A stretch of DNA of 64,000 bases from an uncultured Candidatus Saccharibacteria bacterium (GCA_949101405.1 CARYFM010000004.1:1-64000); one strand, 5' to 3'. Positions 24,292 to 33,500 are shown, counted from the stretch's first letter. Notes: generated by a model from the letters alone, not told the origin. Program-made: numbers and translations.

Positions 24292-25738
24292 AAAACCAAA
24301 ATATAAATTCAGGCTGTTCAGCGCCGTTCTAGCTACAGTCTGTATTATCCTCGTGGGCGACGCCGTTGCCCCGACTGCCGCTATTGGCAACTCCCAATAT
24401 TTCTGGTGGATTATTATGCTGATTGGTTTCTTCTTGCCATACGGTTTAATTTCTGCCGAACTTGGCACCCAGTATCCTTCCGAAGGTGGTATGTATACTT
24501 GGGTAGAAAAAGCCTTCGGCTCTAAGTGGGCCAGTAGGGTAGCCTGGTTTTATTGGGTAAACTACCCTCTTTGGATTGCTTCATTGGCCGATCTCGTCAC
24601 TACTATCATCATGCAGATGCTTGGTTTCGAGATTACTTGGCCGCTTGTGATGGCGATTCAGGTATTTTATATCCTGCTGGTATCTGTACTGGGCGTTTTG
24701 CGAGTCTCGCAAAGTGACGTTTTATCAAATGTCGGCGCAGTCGCTAAATTTATTTTTATGGCTGGGCTCGGTGTACTTGGTATATATGTTTTGTTCACGC
24801 AGGGAACCGCCAACCCCATCAACTCCATCACAGATTTATTGCCATTAGTGGAAAATGGACATTTTAGCCTAGCTGGCCTTGGCTTTGTCTCCTTAATTAT
24901 CTTTAATATGCTTGGGTTTGAGGTAGTTTCTACCTTTAGTGGTGACATGCAAAATCCCAAAAAGGAAATTCCTAAAGCCATCATCTTTGGTGGTATTCTA
25001 ATCGCCATTTTCTACCTTTTGCCCAGTTTTGGTATCGGAGTCGCTATTCCTCTTGAAGAGCTCCAGACTGACACTGGCCTAATTGCTAGTTATGAAATTC
25101 TACTCAATATCGTTGGGTTCTCCGCTGGCGTTGCTAAAGCAATTATAGTTGTAGTTGGCGGTCTCTTTATTTACACATTGGTGGCAAATATCGCTTCCTG
25201 GAACTTCGGTGTCAACTCTGTAATTGCATATGCTGCTGAAGACGGAGCTTTCCCCAAATCTTGGATGAAACGCACCAAAGATGGCGTGCCCTATGTTCCG
25301 TCTATTTGGACTTGTGTAGTTGCCCTAGTGATTGCAATCGCTGGTATTATTATCGCTCAGTTTGTACCTGACCTCACTAACCTCTTCTGGACTTTCTTCT
25401 CGCTCAGTTTGGTCTGTCTACTGTTATCATATTTACCAATGTTTATGGCTTTTCTCAAGCTCCACAAGCGTGGACGCCAATCCGAAAGTGGCTTCTGGAT
25501 TGAGGGTGGTAAGTTCAAAATTGCACTCTTTGGTATTGTGCCATTTGTGTTAATTTTAGCTGCACTTTTCTTCACTCTCTTCCCAGAGTTTAATCTCGAA
25601 ATGTTTAGCTACAACTGGCCATTGATTGTCGGTGCCTGTATCGCAGTAATTTTAGGCGAGGTTATGGTTTCCCGTGTCAAGGATGGCAAAAATCTTAAAA
25701 CTGTCAAAAAGGAGAAAACTCTCGATGCGCATCAATGA
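24284..25738 (+). CDS. aguD: APC-family permease, probable agmatine/putrescine antiporter
   Basis: 484 aa from the ATG at 24284, which has AAGGAGG upstream; the open frame starts earlier inside ptcA. About 12 hydrophobic segments, with the APC superfamily opening (FSAVLATVCIILVGDAVAPTAAIG) and a conserved GLGFVSLIIFNMLGFEVVSTF region. It sits between ptcA and aguA with overlaps of 8 and 14 bp, so the three are translated together. By context it exchanges agmatine for putrescine; an alternative is a general amino-acid or polyamine permease. Confidence 0.8.
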   Translation: MPKKPKYKFRLFSAVLATVCIILVGDAVAPTAAIGNSQYFWWIIMLIGFFLPYGLISAELGTQYPSEGGMYTWVEKAFGSKWASRVAWFYWVNYPLWIASLADLVTTIIMQMLGFEITWPLVMAIQVFYILLVSVLGVLRVSQSDVLSNVGAVAKFIFMAGLGVLGIYVLFTQGTANPINSITDLLPLVENGHFSLAGLGFVSLIIFNMLGFEVVSTFSGDMQNPKKEIPKAIIFGGILIAIFYLLPSFGIGVAIPLEELQTDTGLIASYEILLNIVGFSAGVAKAIIVVVGGLFIYTLVANIASWNFGVNSVIAYAAEDGAFPKSWMKRTKDGVPYVPSIWTCVVALVIAIAGIIIAQFVPDLTNLFWTFFSLSLVCLLLSYLPMFMAFLKLHKRGRQSESGFWIEGGKFKIALFGIVPFVLILAALFFTLFPEFNLEMFSYNWPLIVGACIAVILGEVMVSRVKDGKNLKTVKKEKTLDAHQ

Positions 25739-26822
25739 TAGCACCCCAAAAGCCGACGGCTTTTATATGCCGTCCGAACTAGCAAAACACCGCTGTACTT
25801 ATCTACTCTGGCCTGAAAGGGAAGATAACTGGCGTTTTAACGCCGAATACGGACAGGCCGCTTTCAAAGAGGTAATTCAAGCCATTGCTAAGTATGAGCC
25901 GGTCGTAGTTGGTGTTAACAAATCTCAATATCTCAACTTACTTGAAATGAACATGCCTAACGTGCAAATTGTTGAGATTAGCAACAACGATTCTTGGATT
26001 CGTGATACTGGTGCCACTTTTGTCGTAAACGGTCTCGGTCGCATGCGTGCCGTAGACTTCAAATTTAATGCCTATGGTGGCTTGGTTAACGGTCTTTATT
26101 TCCCATGGGATCAAGACGATTACATTGCCCCTAAGATGGCTGCTATTGAAGCCGTGGATTACTACCATTTGACAGATTTTGTGCTTGAAGGCGGTTCCGT
26201 GCATTCAGATGGCGAAGGTACAATCTTGACTACTGAGGAAACTCTGCTCGATCCTGGACGCAACCCTGAAATGTCCAAAGAACAAATTGAACAATACCTC
26301 AAGGATTATCTCGGTGCAGAAAAAGTACTTTGGATACCAAAGGGTATTTACATGGACGAAGATACCAACGGTCACGTCGACAACATTTGTCAATTTGTGG
26401 CTCCCGGCAAAGTTGTTCTAGCTTGGGAAGACAACGAGGAGGATCCTCAGCACGAACGTTCGCAGATGGCATACGACTATCTCAGCCAGCAGACCGATGC
26501 CAAAGGTCGTCCAATTGAAATTGTCAAAATTCATGTACCGAATCCAATTTTGATCACCGAAGAGGAGTCAAAAGGTGTTGACGTGGTAGAAGGTACTTTC
26601 CCGCGTCGCCCAGGCGATCGCTTGCCAGCCAGTTATATTAATTACTATAACTGCAATGGCGCAATTATTTTGCCAGTGTTTAACGACCCACACGATCAAG
26701 AAGCAATTGATACTTTGCAGGCTCTTTTCCCAGACAAAGTAATCGAACCGATCTATGCTCGTGAGATTTTGCTCGGTGGTGGTAATATTCACTGTATCAC
26801 CCAGCAAGTGCCGTTGCCATAA
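25725..26822 (+). CDS. aguA: Agmatine deiminase
   Basis: 365 aa from the ATG at 25725 (AAGGAG 10 bases upstream), matching the usual 365-370 aa. It hydrolyses agmatine to N-carbamoylputrescine and ammonia, first step of the pathway finished by ptcA. Seen: the amidinotransferase-fold motifs WPERED, NDSWIRDTGATFVV, VLEGGSVHSDGEGTI, DTNGHVDN and the catalytic Cys in GGGNIHCITQQ near the C-terminus. It overlaps the antiporter gene by 14 bp. Agmatine use yields ATP and ammonia, which can buffer acid; such pathways and the related arginine deiminase route are known in host-associated Saccharibacteria. Confidence 0.92.
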   Translation: MRINDSTPKADGFYMPSELAKHRCTYLLWPEREDNWRFNAEYGQAAFKEVIQAIAKYEPVVVGVNKSQYLNLLEMNMPNVQIVEISNNDSWIRDTGATFVVNGLGRMRAVDFKFNAYGGLVNGLYFPWDQDDYIAPKMAAIEAVDYYHLTDFVLEGGSVHSDGEGTILTTEETLLDPGRNPEMSKEQIEQYLKDYLGAEKVLWIPKGIYMDEDTNGHVDNICQFVAPGKVVLAWEDNEEDPQHERSQMAYDYLSQQTDAKGRPIEIVKIHVPNPILITEEESKGVDVVEGTFPRRPGDRLPASYINYYNCNGAIILPVFNDPHDQEAIDTLQALFPDKVIEPIYAREILLGGGNIHCITQQVPLP

Positions 26823-26950
26823 ACACTACAGATAGTGCCAACAGTCTTCCATGTGGCTTATGTCTACATATTAGCACAAACAGTTTATATTGTCAAGTCC
26901 AATTTACTAAAGTGTAGGTTGGGCTTTTCGCTTATGTTATAATTAATAGC

Positions 26951-28771
26951 ATGAACAAGTTACATTATGATGGTCCAATTGTTTTAGCAATCCTAGATGG
27001 TGTCGGTCTGCGAGCCGCGCGTAGCGGCAATGCCGTGCGTCAGGCGCATACTGAGTTCTTGGATCGCGCAATGGTTAATTACTTAAATATTCCGCTGTTG
27101 GCTTCTGGTGAGGCAGTAGGAATTATGCCGGGGCAAATGGGCAATTCCGAAGTCGGTCATAATGCTATTGGCTCGGGACAGATTATCAAACAGGGAATTG
27201 CTGGCATCGAAGCTGCCTTTGCCACAGGCGACATTTGGCAATCCAAAGCCTGGAAAGGCGCCATGAAATGGCTAGGCTCGAGTGGTAGTGGTTCTTGCAA
27301 ACGCGGTATCGAGACCATCCGTAGCGCCACTAATTTACAGAAACATGTGACGGAATCGTCTTTTGAACAAGGCATTAAAAGGGCGTCGAAGCTCGACGCG
27401 AAGAATGACAGCCCCGTAAAGACGGGCGCTGGAGAGGATGCCTTGAGTAAAAGGAGTATTCCGTCAGGCACTCTGCACTTTTGTGGTATCTTCTCTGACG
27501 GTGGCGTCCACAGCGACATCAAACATCTCGAGCAAATGATTCAACGCGCCTATGATGAGGGCGTGCGCAGAATTCGTATCCATTGTGTTTTTGATGGCCG
27601 TGACGTGGCCCCACAATCCGAACCCAAATTCATTGAACGCATTGAAGAATTTTGTGCAAAATATAAAGATGCAGATTTTCGCATTGCATCTGGCGCTGGA
27701 CGCATGGTGGCCACTGCAGACCGCTATGAAAGCGATTGGGATATGGTTAAATTGGGTTGGGATATGATGGTACATGGTCGCGCTCCACGCCAGTTTAAGT
27801 CTGCTAGTGAAGCAGTACAAACTCTACGCCGCGAGAATCCAGAAGTACAAGACCAATATTTACCAGCTTTTGTAATTATCGAAAACACTGGGGCTAGCAG
27901 CGCGCTCAGCACACGTGCTGAGCGCGCCAAAACCTCTGGCTGCCGCCAGCCGCGGTCGGTCGGCACAGTAGAAGACGGAGACGCATTCATTTATTATGAT
28001 TTCCGTGCCGACCGCGCCGTCGAAATCGCTAGCGCTTTCGACGACCCGAATTTTGACAAATTCGACCGCGGCCAGGTGCCAGAGGTTTATTTTGCGGGCC
28101 TTACCGAATATGATTCAGATCGTCACATTCCCAAAAATATTCTTGTTCCGCCAGTCGTCATTGAATCACCACTCAATGTCTTTTTAGGGCAGAACAAAAT
28201 TTCCCAACTAGCCATTTCTGAAACAGTCAAGTTTGGACATATCACGTATTATTTCAATGGCAATAGTTATAAGAAAGCCCGCGGCGAGGAGCAGATCGAC
28301 ATACCGTCCGATCTACAGCCCTTCAATACACGCCCCTGGATGAAATCTGCCGAAATCACTGATATTACCCTTGAAAAACTCGACCAATTCAAATTCATTC
28401 GCCTAAATTACCCCGGCGGTGATATGGTAGGACATTTTGCTGAACTTGAGCCTACCATCATTGCTATGGAAGCCATCGACTTACAATTGGCGCGCCTAGC
28501 CAAAAAAGTTGACGACCTTGGTGGTATGATGATTATCACTGCCGACCATGGCAATGCTGAAGAACTACTTGATAAAAATGGCGTTCAAAAGACTTCACAC
28601 ACTAGTAATCTTGTCCCCTGTATTTTCTACGATAATACCGCCAATACCAAGCGCTATCGTGCTGCCTCCGTAGCCGCACCAGGTCTGGCAAACCTCGCCG
28701 CCACAATCGCAGTTTTACTAGGGTTGCCTGACTATCCTGCTCCCTGGCAGCCTCCGCTTATCAAAGCCTAA
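26951..28771 (+). CDS. gpmI: 2,3-bisphosphoglycerate-independent phosphoglycerate mutase with two in-frame insertions
   Basis: 606 aa against about 510 in the family. It interconverts 3- and 2-phosphoglycerate using two Mn ions and a phosphoserine. Seen: AILDGVG metal site, GQMGNSEVGH with the catalytic Ser (about 66), FSDGGVHS, HCVFDGRDV, YYDFRADRA, NYPGGDMVGH and ITADHGNAEE. The excess length is due to two extra stretches at surface positions: residues about 109-171 and about 313-337. Both are DNA-palindrome-rich and interrupt regions that are short loops in characterised enzymes. All catalytic motifs are intact, so the enzyme is probably active. Leaderless: TATAAT (26938-26943) 7 bp before ATG. 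No conserved operon partner. Confidence 0.92.
   Translation: MNKLHYDGPIVLAILDGVGLRAARSGNAVRQAHTEFLDRAMVNYLNIPLLASGEAVGIMPGQMGNSEVGHNAIGSGQIIKQGIAGIEAAFATGDIWQSKAWKGAMKWLGSSGSGSCKRGIETIRSATNLQKHVTESSFEQGIKRASKLDAKNDSPVKTGAGEDALSKRSIPSGTLHFCGIFSDGGVHSDIKHLEQMIQRAYDEGVRRIRIHCVFDGRDVAPQSEPKFIERIEEFCAKYKDADFRIASGAGRMVATADRYESDWDMVKLGWDMMVHGRAPRQFKSASEAVQTLRRENPEVQDQYLPAFVIIENTGASSALSTRAERAKTSGCRQPRSVGTVEDGDAFIYYDFRADRAVEIASAFDDPNFDKFDRGQVPEVYFAGLTEYDSDRHIPKNILVPPVVIESPLNVFLGQNKISQLAISETVKFGHITYYFNGNSYKKARGEEQIDIPSDLQPFNTRPWMKSAEITDITLEKLDQFKFIRLNYPGGDMVGHFAELEPTIIAMEAIDLQLARLAKKVDDLGGMMIITADHGNAEELLDKNGVQKTSHTSNLVPCIFYDNTANTKRYRAASVAAPGLANLAATIAVLLGLPDYPAPWQPPLIKA
27275..27463 (+). repeat. In-frame insertion 1 in gpmI
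   Basis: About 63 codons between GAMKWL and GTLHFCG, where homologues have only a few residues. It contains hairpins GCGTCGA-agc-TCGACGC and CCCGT-aaag-ACGGG and a GAAGAATGACAG string resembling dispersed REP-like palindromes. Boundaries are approximate. Confidence 0.6.
27887..27960 (+). repeat. In-frame insertion 2 in gpmI
   Basis: About 24 codons holding a 13-bp perfect stem (GCGCGCTCAGCAC, 27900-27912, with its complement 27915-27927) and a second small hairpin GGCTG / CAGCC (27938-27951). Homologues have no residues here. Confidence 0.65.
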
Positions 28772-28811
28772 TTTTCTATATAAAGCACAATAATTATAGT
28801 ATAATATAGTT

Positions 28812-29408
28812 ATGCTATTCAATGGTTCACGTCTGCTTGGTTGCCCAGTACTCAGTTTGCATGTTGGTGGTCGTATTGCCAATGTTACCGAATTAATTAT
28901 TGATCCAGATGATTTGAAAATTGTGGCCTGTCGCGTAGAAGGACCATTAGTTGGTAAAGAAGTTGGCGAAATTCTACCAATCGAAAGTGTGCGCGAATTT
29001 TCTCGCCTCGGAATGATTGTCGACTCTGCTGATGAGTTTGTAGAAGAAAACGAAATCATTCGTATTCACGATATCATCAAGCTTAATTTTCATCTTGTTG
29101 GACTCAAAGTTGAGTCGAAACAGGGTGCTAAGTTGGGTAAAATTAGTGATTTTACTCTTGAACCTGCTACCTGGCGCGTACAGCAACTAATCATTCAGCG
29201 ACCTTTGGTTAAGGCTTTTCTCGACCCAGAACTCACTATTCCTTGTAGCCGCATCGAGTCAATTGATGACTACAAGATTATTGTTAAGGAAGAGACTGAA
29301 AAACCCAAGACCAAAGCTATTAAAACTGACTTTGTGCCAGGTTTTGTCAATCCGTTTCGTGAACCAGATTTTGCTTCTGAAATTCGTACCAAAGAACAAG
29401 AGTCGTAA
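28812..29408 (+). CDS. PRC-barrel domain protein
   Basis: 198 aa with two PRC-barrel repeats: about 5-75 (GSRLLGCPVLSLHVGGRIANVTELIIDP) and about 90-165 (LVGLKVESKQGAKLGKISDFTL). The C-terminal 40 residues are a charged tail. PRC-barrel proteins act in RNA processing (RimM-like) or envelope and photosynthetic assembly; here no partner identifies the role. Cytoplasmic, no signal peptide. Leaderless: TATAAT 28800-28805, 6 bp before ATG. Convergent with recX. Confidence 0.8.
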   Translation: MLFNGSRLLGCPVLSLHVGGRIANVTELIIDPDDLKIVACRVEGPLVGKEVGEILPIESVREFSRLGMIVDSADEFVEENEIIRIHDIIKLNFHLVGLKVESKQGAKLGKISDFTLEPATWRVQQLIIQRPLVKAFLDPELTIPCSRIESIDDYKIIVKEETEKPKTKAIKTDFVPGFVNPFREPDFASEIRTKEQES

Positions 29409-29456
29409 TGCATTATATGTATTCTGTATATACAATGTCAATACGCCGTATATACC

Positions 29457-30338
29457 TTAGTCTTCTTGAGCCTTTGCTAATTCCACAGCTTCCTTAGCTT
29501 GCTGCAAATTAAATCCCTGACGCACTAAATAACCAATTAACTGAAAGTCATTGTATTTTTTACGTTTTTTAGCAATAACTTTCAAGATTTCCTCGTTTTC
29601 GTCGCGCCCCACCTTGGACATCGCTTCAGAAATTATATCTGAAGTCACACCTTTCTTTTGCAGTTCCATGCGTAAGCGTTTGTGGCTAATCCCGCGCCTT
29701 ACATAGCGATTTTCCGCATAAAACTCAGCGAATTTTTGATCATTAAGATATTTTTTCGCAATTAATCGCTCAATCACAAGCTGCATTACATCATCTTCAA
29801 TTTCTGCCAAAGGCTTTTTTTCTTCGCGCACACGTTGGCGGTTAAGCATCCGTCGCTTAATCTGTCGGCGACGTAAATAATCGCGCGTTTCTCGTACGGA
29901 GTGTGGACGCATCAACACCCACTCCAGTGTGCGTTGATACAATTTACCGAATTCTGATAAGCGCTGCAATTCTCCTAACCGCTCGGTGGTTACTTTATAA
30001 CCTATTTTTACCCCAGACTCCACAACTTGCGTCACATCAAGCGAAAAGGCAAAGTGCCCATCCAAAAAGATATTAACACGATTAGGGTCTCTCACGCCTG
30101 GAGTCATTTTGGTCACGGTATAATATTCTGGCCCCCTAGTAAGAGTCTCCCAGTCACCAACTGGTCCAGATACCTCATCATCTCCGCCATAAATCATCTC
30201 AGCTTCACGTCGGCGCTGAGCCTTAACTAAGTCTAGATCTGGTTCTTCCACATCGGCGTCAGCCGCACTTTCATCTGTAGAATCATCAAAATCTACTATG
30301 CCCAAGTCACGTGACTCCAAAGATTCTATCTCGAGCAT
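29457..30338 (-). CDS. recX: Regulatory protein RecX with N-terminal extension
   Basis: 293 aa. The C-terminal about 150 residues carry the RecX three-helix repeats (FGKLYQRTLEWVLMRPHSVRETRDYLRRR..., KYLNDQKFAEFYAENRYVRRGISHKRLRMELQKKGV). RecX modulates RecA filaments. An acidic 60-residue N-terminus and a middle part precede it; longer than the usual 150-270 aa. It starts 18 bp after the recA stop, so the two are one operon. Start choice within the acidic N-terminus is uncertain. Confidence 0.88.
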   Translation of the reverse strand: MLEIESLESRDLGIVDFDDSTDESAADADVEEPDLDLVKAQRRREAEMIYGGDDEVSGPVGDWETLTRGPEYYTVTKMTPGVRDPNRVNIFLDGHFAFSLDVTQVVESGVKIGYKVTTERLGELQRLSEFGKLYQRTLEWVLMRPHSVRETRDYLRRRQIKRRMLNRQRVREEKKPLAEIEDDVMQLVIERLIAKKYLNDQKFAEFYAENRYVRRGISHKRLRMELQKKGVTSDIISEAMSKVGRDENEEILKVIAKKRKKYNDFQLIGYLVRQGFNLQQAKEAVELAKAQED

Positions 30339-30356
30339 TACGCACCCTACTGGTTA

Positions 30357-31415
30357 TTAGATCTCGGCGTCAGCCGTCAGCTCGTCTGCCCCACCTGTGA
30401 GATGTGCCGCTTCACGTACTTTCTGATCAATTTCGGCCAACAATTCCGCGTTTGACTTCAGAAGAGTCTTAGCTGCCTCGCGCCCTTGCGCAATCGTTTC
30501 GCCCTTATATTTCAAGAATGCACCAGCTTTCTCAATAATACCTTTCTGGATTGCTAAATCTAAAACGTCGCCAGTCTTGCTAATACCTTCGTTGTACATA
30601 ATATCAAACTCAGCCGTACGGAATGGTGCTGCAATCTTATTTTTAACGATCTTCACCTTAGTACGGTTACCAGAAATGTTATCACCCTCTTTGATTTGAC
30701 CCACACGTCGAATATCCATACGTACCGAAGCATAAAACTTCAGCGCATTGCCGCCAGTCGTAGTTTCAGGATTACCGAACATTACACCAATCTTCATACG
30801 AATTTGGTTGATGAAAATAACAGTTGCTTTGGATTTGGAGATAATACCTGTCAACTTACGCATGGCTTGGGACATTAATCTTGCTTGCAATCCCATCTGC
30901 GCATCACCCATATCGCCGTCAATCTCCGCTTGTGGCACCAAGGCTGCCACAGAATCGACTACAATCAGATCTACCGCACCGCTTCGCACTAAAGTTTCAC
31001 AAATCTCTAGCGCCTGCTCGCCGTTATCTGGTTGCGAGATGAATAAGTTGTCTGTGTCTACGCCAATTTTTTTAGCATAAGCTGGATCTAAAGCATGCTC
31101 CGCGTCAATAAACGCCGCTTGGCCACCCTGCTTTTGGATCTCTGCAATCGCATGCAAAGCCAAAGTTGTCTTACCTGAGGACTCTGGTCCATAAATTTCA
31201 ATAATTCGCCCTTTTGGATAACCACCACCTAGCGCTAAATCAAGCGAGAGGGAACCAGAGGGCAAAAGTTCTACATCAATTTTCTGAGTTTCTCCCAGTT
31301 TCATGATGGAACCATCACCAAACTGTTTTGTAATTTGTGCAATCGCGAGATCGAGAGCCTGTTTCTTGCCAGAATCTTCTGGTGCCATTTCTGCTTTTGT
31401 AGTCTTTTTTGCCAT
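30357..31415 (-). CDS. recA: Recombinase RecA
   Basis: 352 aa from the ATG at 31415, chosen by AGGAAGG upstream and the usual MAKK-type start. The protein forms filaments on single-stranded DNA and catalyses strand exchange. Seen: Walker A GPESSGKTT, Walker B LIVVDSVAAL, loop L2 region (FGNPETTTGGNALKFYASVRMDIRR). Length is standard. It is followed by recX in the same operon. Unlike most core genes here it has a real leader with an SD. Confidence 0.97.
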   Translation of the reverse strand: MAKKTTKAEMAPEDSGKKQALDLAIAQITKQFGDGSIMKLGETQKIDVELLPSGSLSLDLALGGGYPKGRIIEIYGPESSGKTTLALHAIAEIQKQGGQAAFIDAEHALDPAYAKKIGVDTDNLFISQPDNGEQALEICETLVRSGAVDLIVVDSVAALVPQAEIDGDMGDAQMGLQARLMSQAMRKLTGIISKSKATVIFINQIRMKIGVMFGNPETTTGGNALKFYASVRMDIRRVGQIKEGDNISGNRTKVKIVKNKIAAPFRTAEFDIMYNEGISKTGDVLDLAIQKGIIEKAGAFLKYKGETIAQGREAAKTLLKSNAELLAEIDQKVREAAHLTGGADELTADAEI

Positions 31416-31437
31416 ATTACCTTCCTTTGTTAATCTT

Positions 31438-31466
31438 ATTATAGCATTGTTGTTTGCTAGGGTCGA
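31438..31466 (-). promoter_or_regulatory. recA promoter
   Basis: Minus strand TCGACC (31466-31461), 17-bp spacer, TATAAT (31443-31438), 22 nt before the recA ATG. No clear LexA box was seen. Confidence 0.6.
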
Positions 31467-31699
31467 CAAGAATACGCGTTTTTCTTGCGTGAGCACCTGC
31501 ATGTTGTCAGCATATAACAAATTTTTCTAAATTAACAAGCACAAGTCTGATATTTCTACCAAAAAATAGTCATCCTGCTTTGCTTAAATTAGCCTTGCTT
31601 ATGCTTGCTAAATTTTTCTTTTTTGCATTATAATCCAAACTACGGGCAAATAGGTCTTGATCTAAGCAGATTTAGCAAGGGAGAAAGGAGGATAGTTTT

Positions 31700-31810
31700 A
31701 TGGTAATACGCTTTAAATTAAAACGTATGAACGTCTGGATTACATTATTCCAAGTCAAAATTGCTTTCGCTAAAAAGCGAAAGCAACCCATTCAACTAAC
31801 CTCATTCTAG
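31700..31810 (+). CDS. Small basic ORF with internal hairpin
   Basis: 36 aa (MVIRFKLKRM...), not recognised, basic. It has AAAGGAGG upstream and a possible TATAAT around 31630. An 11-bp perfect stem (31761-31771 / 31776-31786, loop of four) lies inside the frame. It could be a small protein or a structured RNA; the surrounding 31521-31851 holds nothing else. Confidence 0.4.
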   Translation: MVIRFKLKRMNVWITLFQVKIAFAKKRKQPIQLTSF

Positions 31811-31851
31811 CATCAATCAAAGGCAAAATCAAGACCGAAAGCCCGCCTGAT

Positions 31852-33462
31852 TTATACACCACTCAGTGGCTGAATATCTGCTCCCAAACTATTCAAGCGC
31901 TCAGCAAAATCTTGATATCCTCGGTTGATTGAATAAATATTCCGTAAAATTGAAGTCCCTGGCGCTGCTAGCATTGCAATCATCACCACTACAGCTGGTC
32001 TTAGCGCTGGTGGCGCCACGAGTTCTGCTGCCCGCCAATTCGTTGGACCCTCAATATAAATCCGATGTGCATCTAGTAGCTCAACTTTGGCGTTTAGATT
32101 TTCGAGATAGGTCAAATACACTGCACGATTTTCAAATACCCAGTCGTGAATCAACGTACGACCCTTTGCAGTCGCCGCGATTACTCCAAAGAAGGGTAAA
32201 TTATCAATATTCAAGCCAGGGAATGGCATTGGCGCAATTTTATCTGTTGGTGCTACAAGTTCCGACTTAAAAATCTTCAAATCTACCAAACGCGTGCGCC
32301 CATTTGTGCTATAGTATTCTGGCGAACGCTCGATCTTAGCTCCCATGCTTTTTAAGACTTCCAGTTCTACTTCCAAAAACTCAACTGGCGCCCGACGAAT
32401 TGTCAGCTTAGATTGTGTTACTAGCGCCACCGCGATAAAAGACATTGCTTCGATTGGGTCTTCAGCTGGTGCATACTCCACATCTAGATCGATTTTTGCT
32501 TGTCCGGTTACTTTTAATGTGGTCGTGCCAATTCCGCGTACTTTTACGCCTAATTTTTCCAGGAAAAAGCATAAGTCCTGTACCATATAATTTGATGATG
32601 CCCCCACGATTGTTGTTTCTCCTGGATATAATGCCGCCGCCATCAAAACATTCTCTGTCACCGTATCTCCACGTTCAATTAGGACGATACGCTTAGGTGG
32701 AAATTGAATTTTTACCTGGTCAATATTACGCGGCAAATCTTTGAATTCGGGTTTCATCGTAGGCTTGGCTGGTGCTACTGTAGCCTTATAAAATCCACTG
32801 CAAGTTGTGGCATCGATCTTTAAGCCAAATGCACTAAGCGCGCGCAAATGCGGCTCAATCGTGCGCGTACCAAGTGTACATCCACCAGCATATGGTAAAC
32901 GAAACTGTTTAAACTTATGCAAGAGTGGTCCCATAAACATCAAAATCGAACGGGTTTTGCGTGCTGCCTCGACATTAATGTGTTCAATATCTAATTCGTC
33001 TGGTGATATAATTTCCAAATCACGACCATCATTTACCCATCGGCATCGCACCCCCAAAGACTCCAAAACCTCAATAATCCGAAATACTTCTTCAATTCGG
33101 GCTAAGTGTTTTAGCGTTGTGGTACCAGAGTTCAAGATTGAGGCACATAGCAAAGCAACTGCAGCATTCTTGCTGGTATTGATAGTCGCTTCGCCGTGCA
33201 ATTCTTTACCACCATGAATCCGATAGCTCTGTGAAACCGTATCGTTAACAGAGAGAATCTGACCACCCAGAGCCAGAGATAGCTTTTTTATTAACTCCAA
33301 TGAGACATTCTGCCCACCTTTTTCAATTCGGTGGATTGCCGATTGGCTACTCCCAATTGCTTCAGCCAACTGCGTCTGTGTCCAGCCTTTCTCTGTGCGT
33401 AACCGCTCAATTACTCGGCCAATAGCCTCCTGATAACTTATTTCTGAGTGTCGATTTGTCAT
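31852..33462 (-). CDS. murA: UDP-N-acetylglucosamine 1-carboxyvinyltransferase fused to an N-terminal XRE helix-turn-helix
   Basis: 536 aa: residues about 10-68 are an XRE-type HTH (IGRVIERLRTEKGWTQTQLAEAIGSSQSAIHRIEKG), and about 80-536 a MurA-like enolpyruvyl transferase. MurA adds enolpyruvate to UDP-GlcNAc, the first committed step of peptidoglycan synthesis. Seen: the SKNAA active-site Lys-Asn, and YAGGCTLGTR with the Cys that fosfomycin modifies (Cys115 in E. coli). The fusion is unusual. It may be a DNA-binding regulator that senses UDP-sugars, or an active enzyme that also represses; the conserved active site favours some enzymatic activity. Leaderless, with TATAAT 6 bp before ATG (33474-33469). 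murB lies elsewhere in the window. Confidence 0.88.
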   Translation of the reverse strand: MTNRHSEISYQEAIGRVIERLRTEKGWTQTQLAEAIGSSQSAIHRIEKGGQNVSLELIKKLSLALGGQILSVNDTVSQSYRIHGGKELHGEATINTSKNAAVALLCASILNSGTTTLKHLARIEEVFRIIEVLESLGVRCRWVNDGRDLEIISPDELDIEHINVEAARKTRSILMFMGPLLHKFKQFRLPYAGGCTLGTRTIEPHLRALSAFGLKIDATTCSGFYKATVAPAKPTMKPEFKDLPRNIDQVKIQFPPKRIVLIERGDTVTENVLMAAALYPGETTIVGASSNYMVQDLCFFLEKLGVKVRGIGTTTLKVTGQAKIDLDVEYAPAEDPIEAMSFIAVALVTQSKLTIRRAPVEFLEVELEVLKSMGAKIERSPEYYSTNGRTRLVDLKIFKSELVAPTDKIAPMPFPGLNIDNLPFFGVIAATAKGRTLIHDWVFENRAVYLTYLENLNAKVELLDAHRIYIEGPTNWRAAELVAPPALRPAVVVMIAMLAAPGTSILRNIYSINRGYQDFAERLNSLGADIQPLSGV

Positions 33463-33500
33463 ATAATGATTATATCATAGAATGAATAATATTACTAAGA

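Noticed and set aside
30438..31466. LexA/SOS box at recA
   Set aside because: No convincing dyad was found around the recA promoter.
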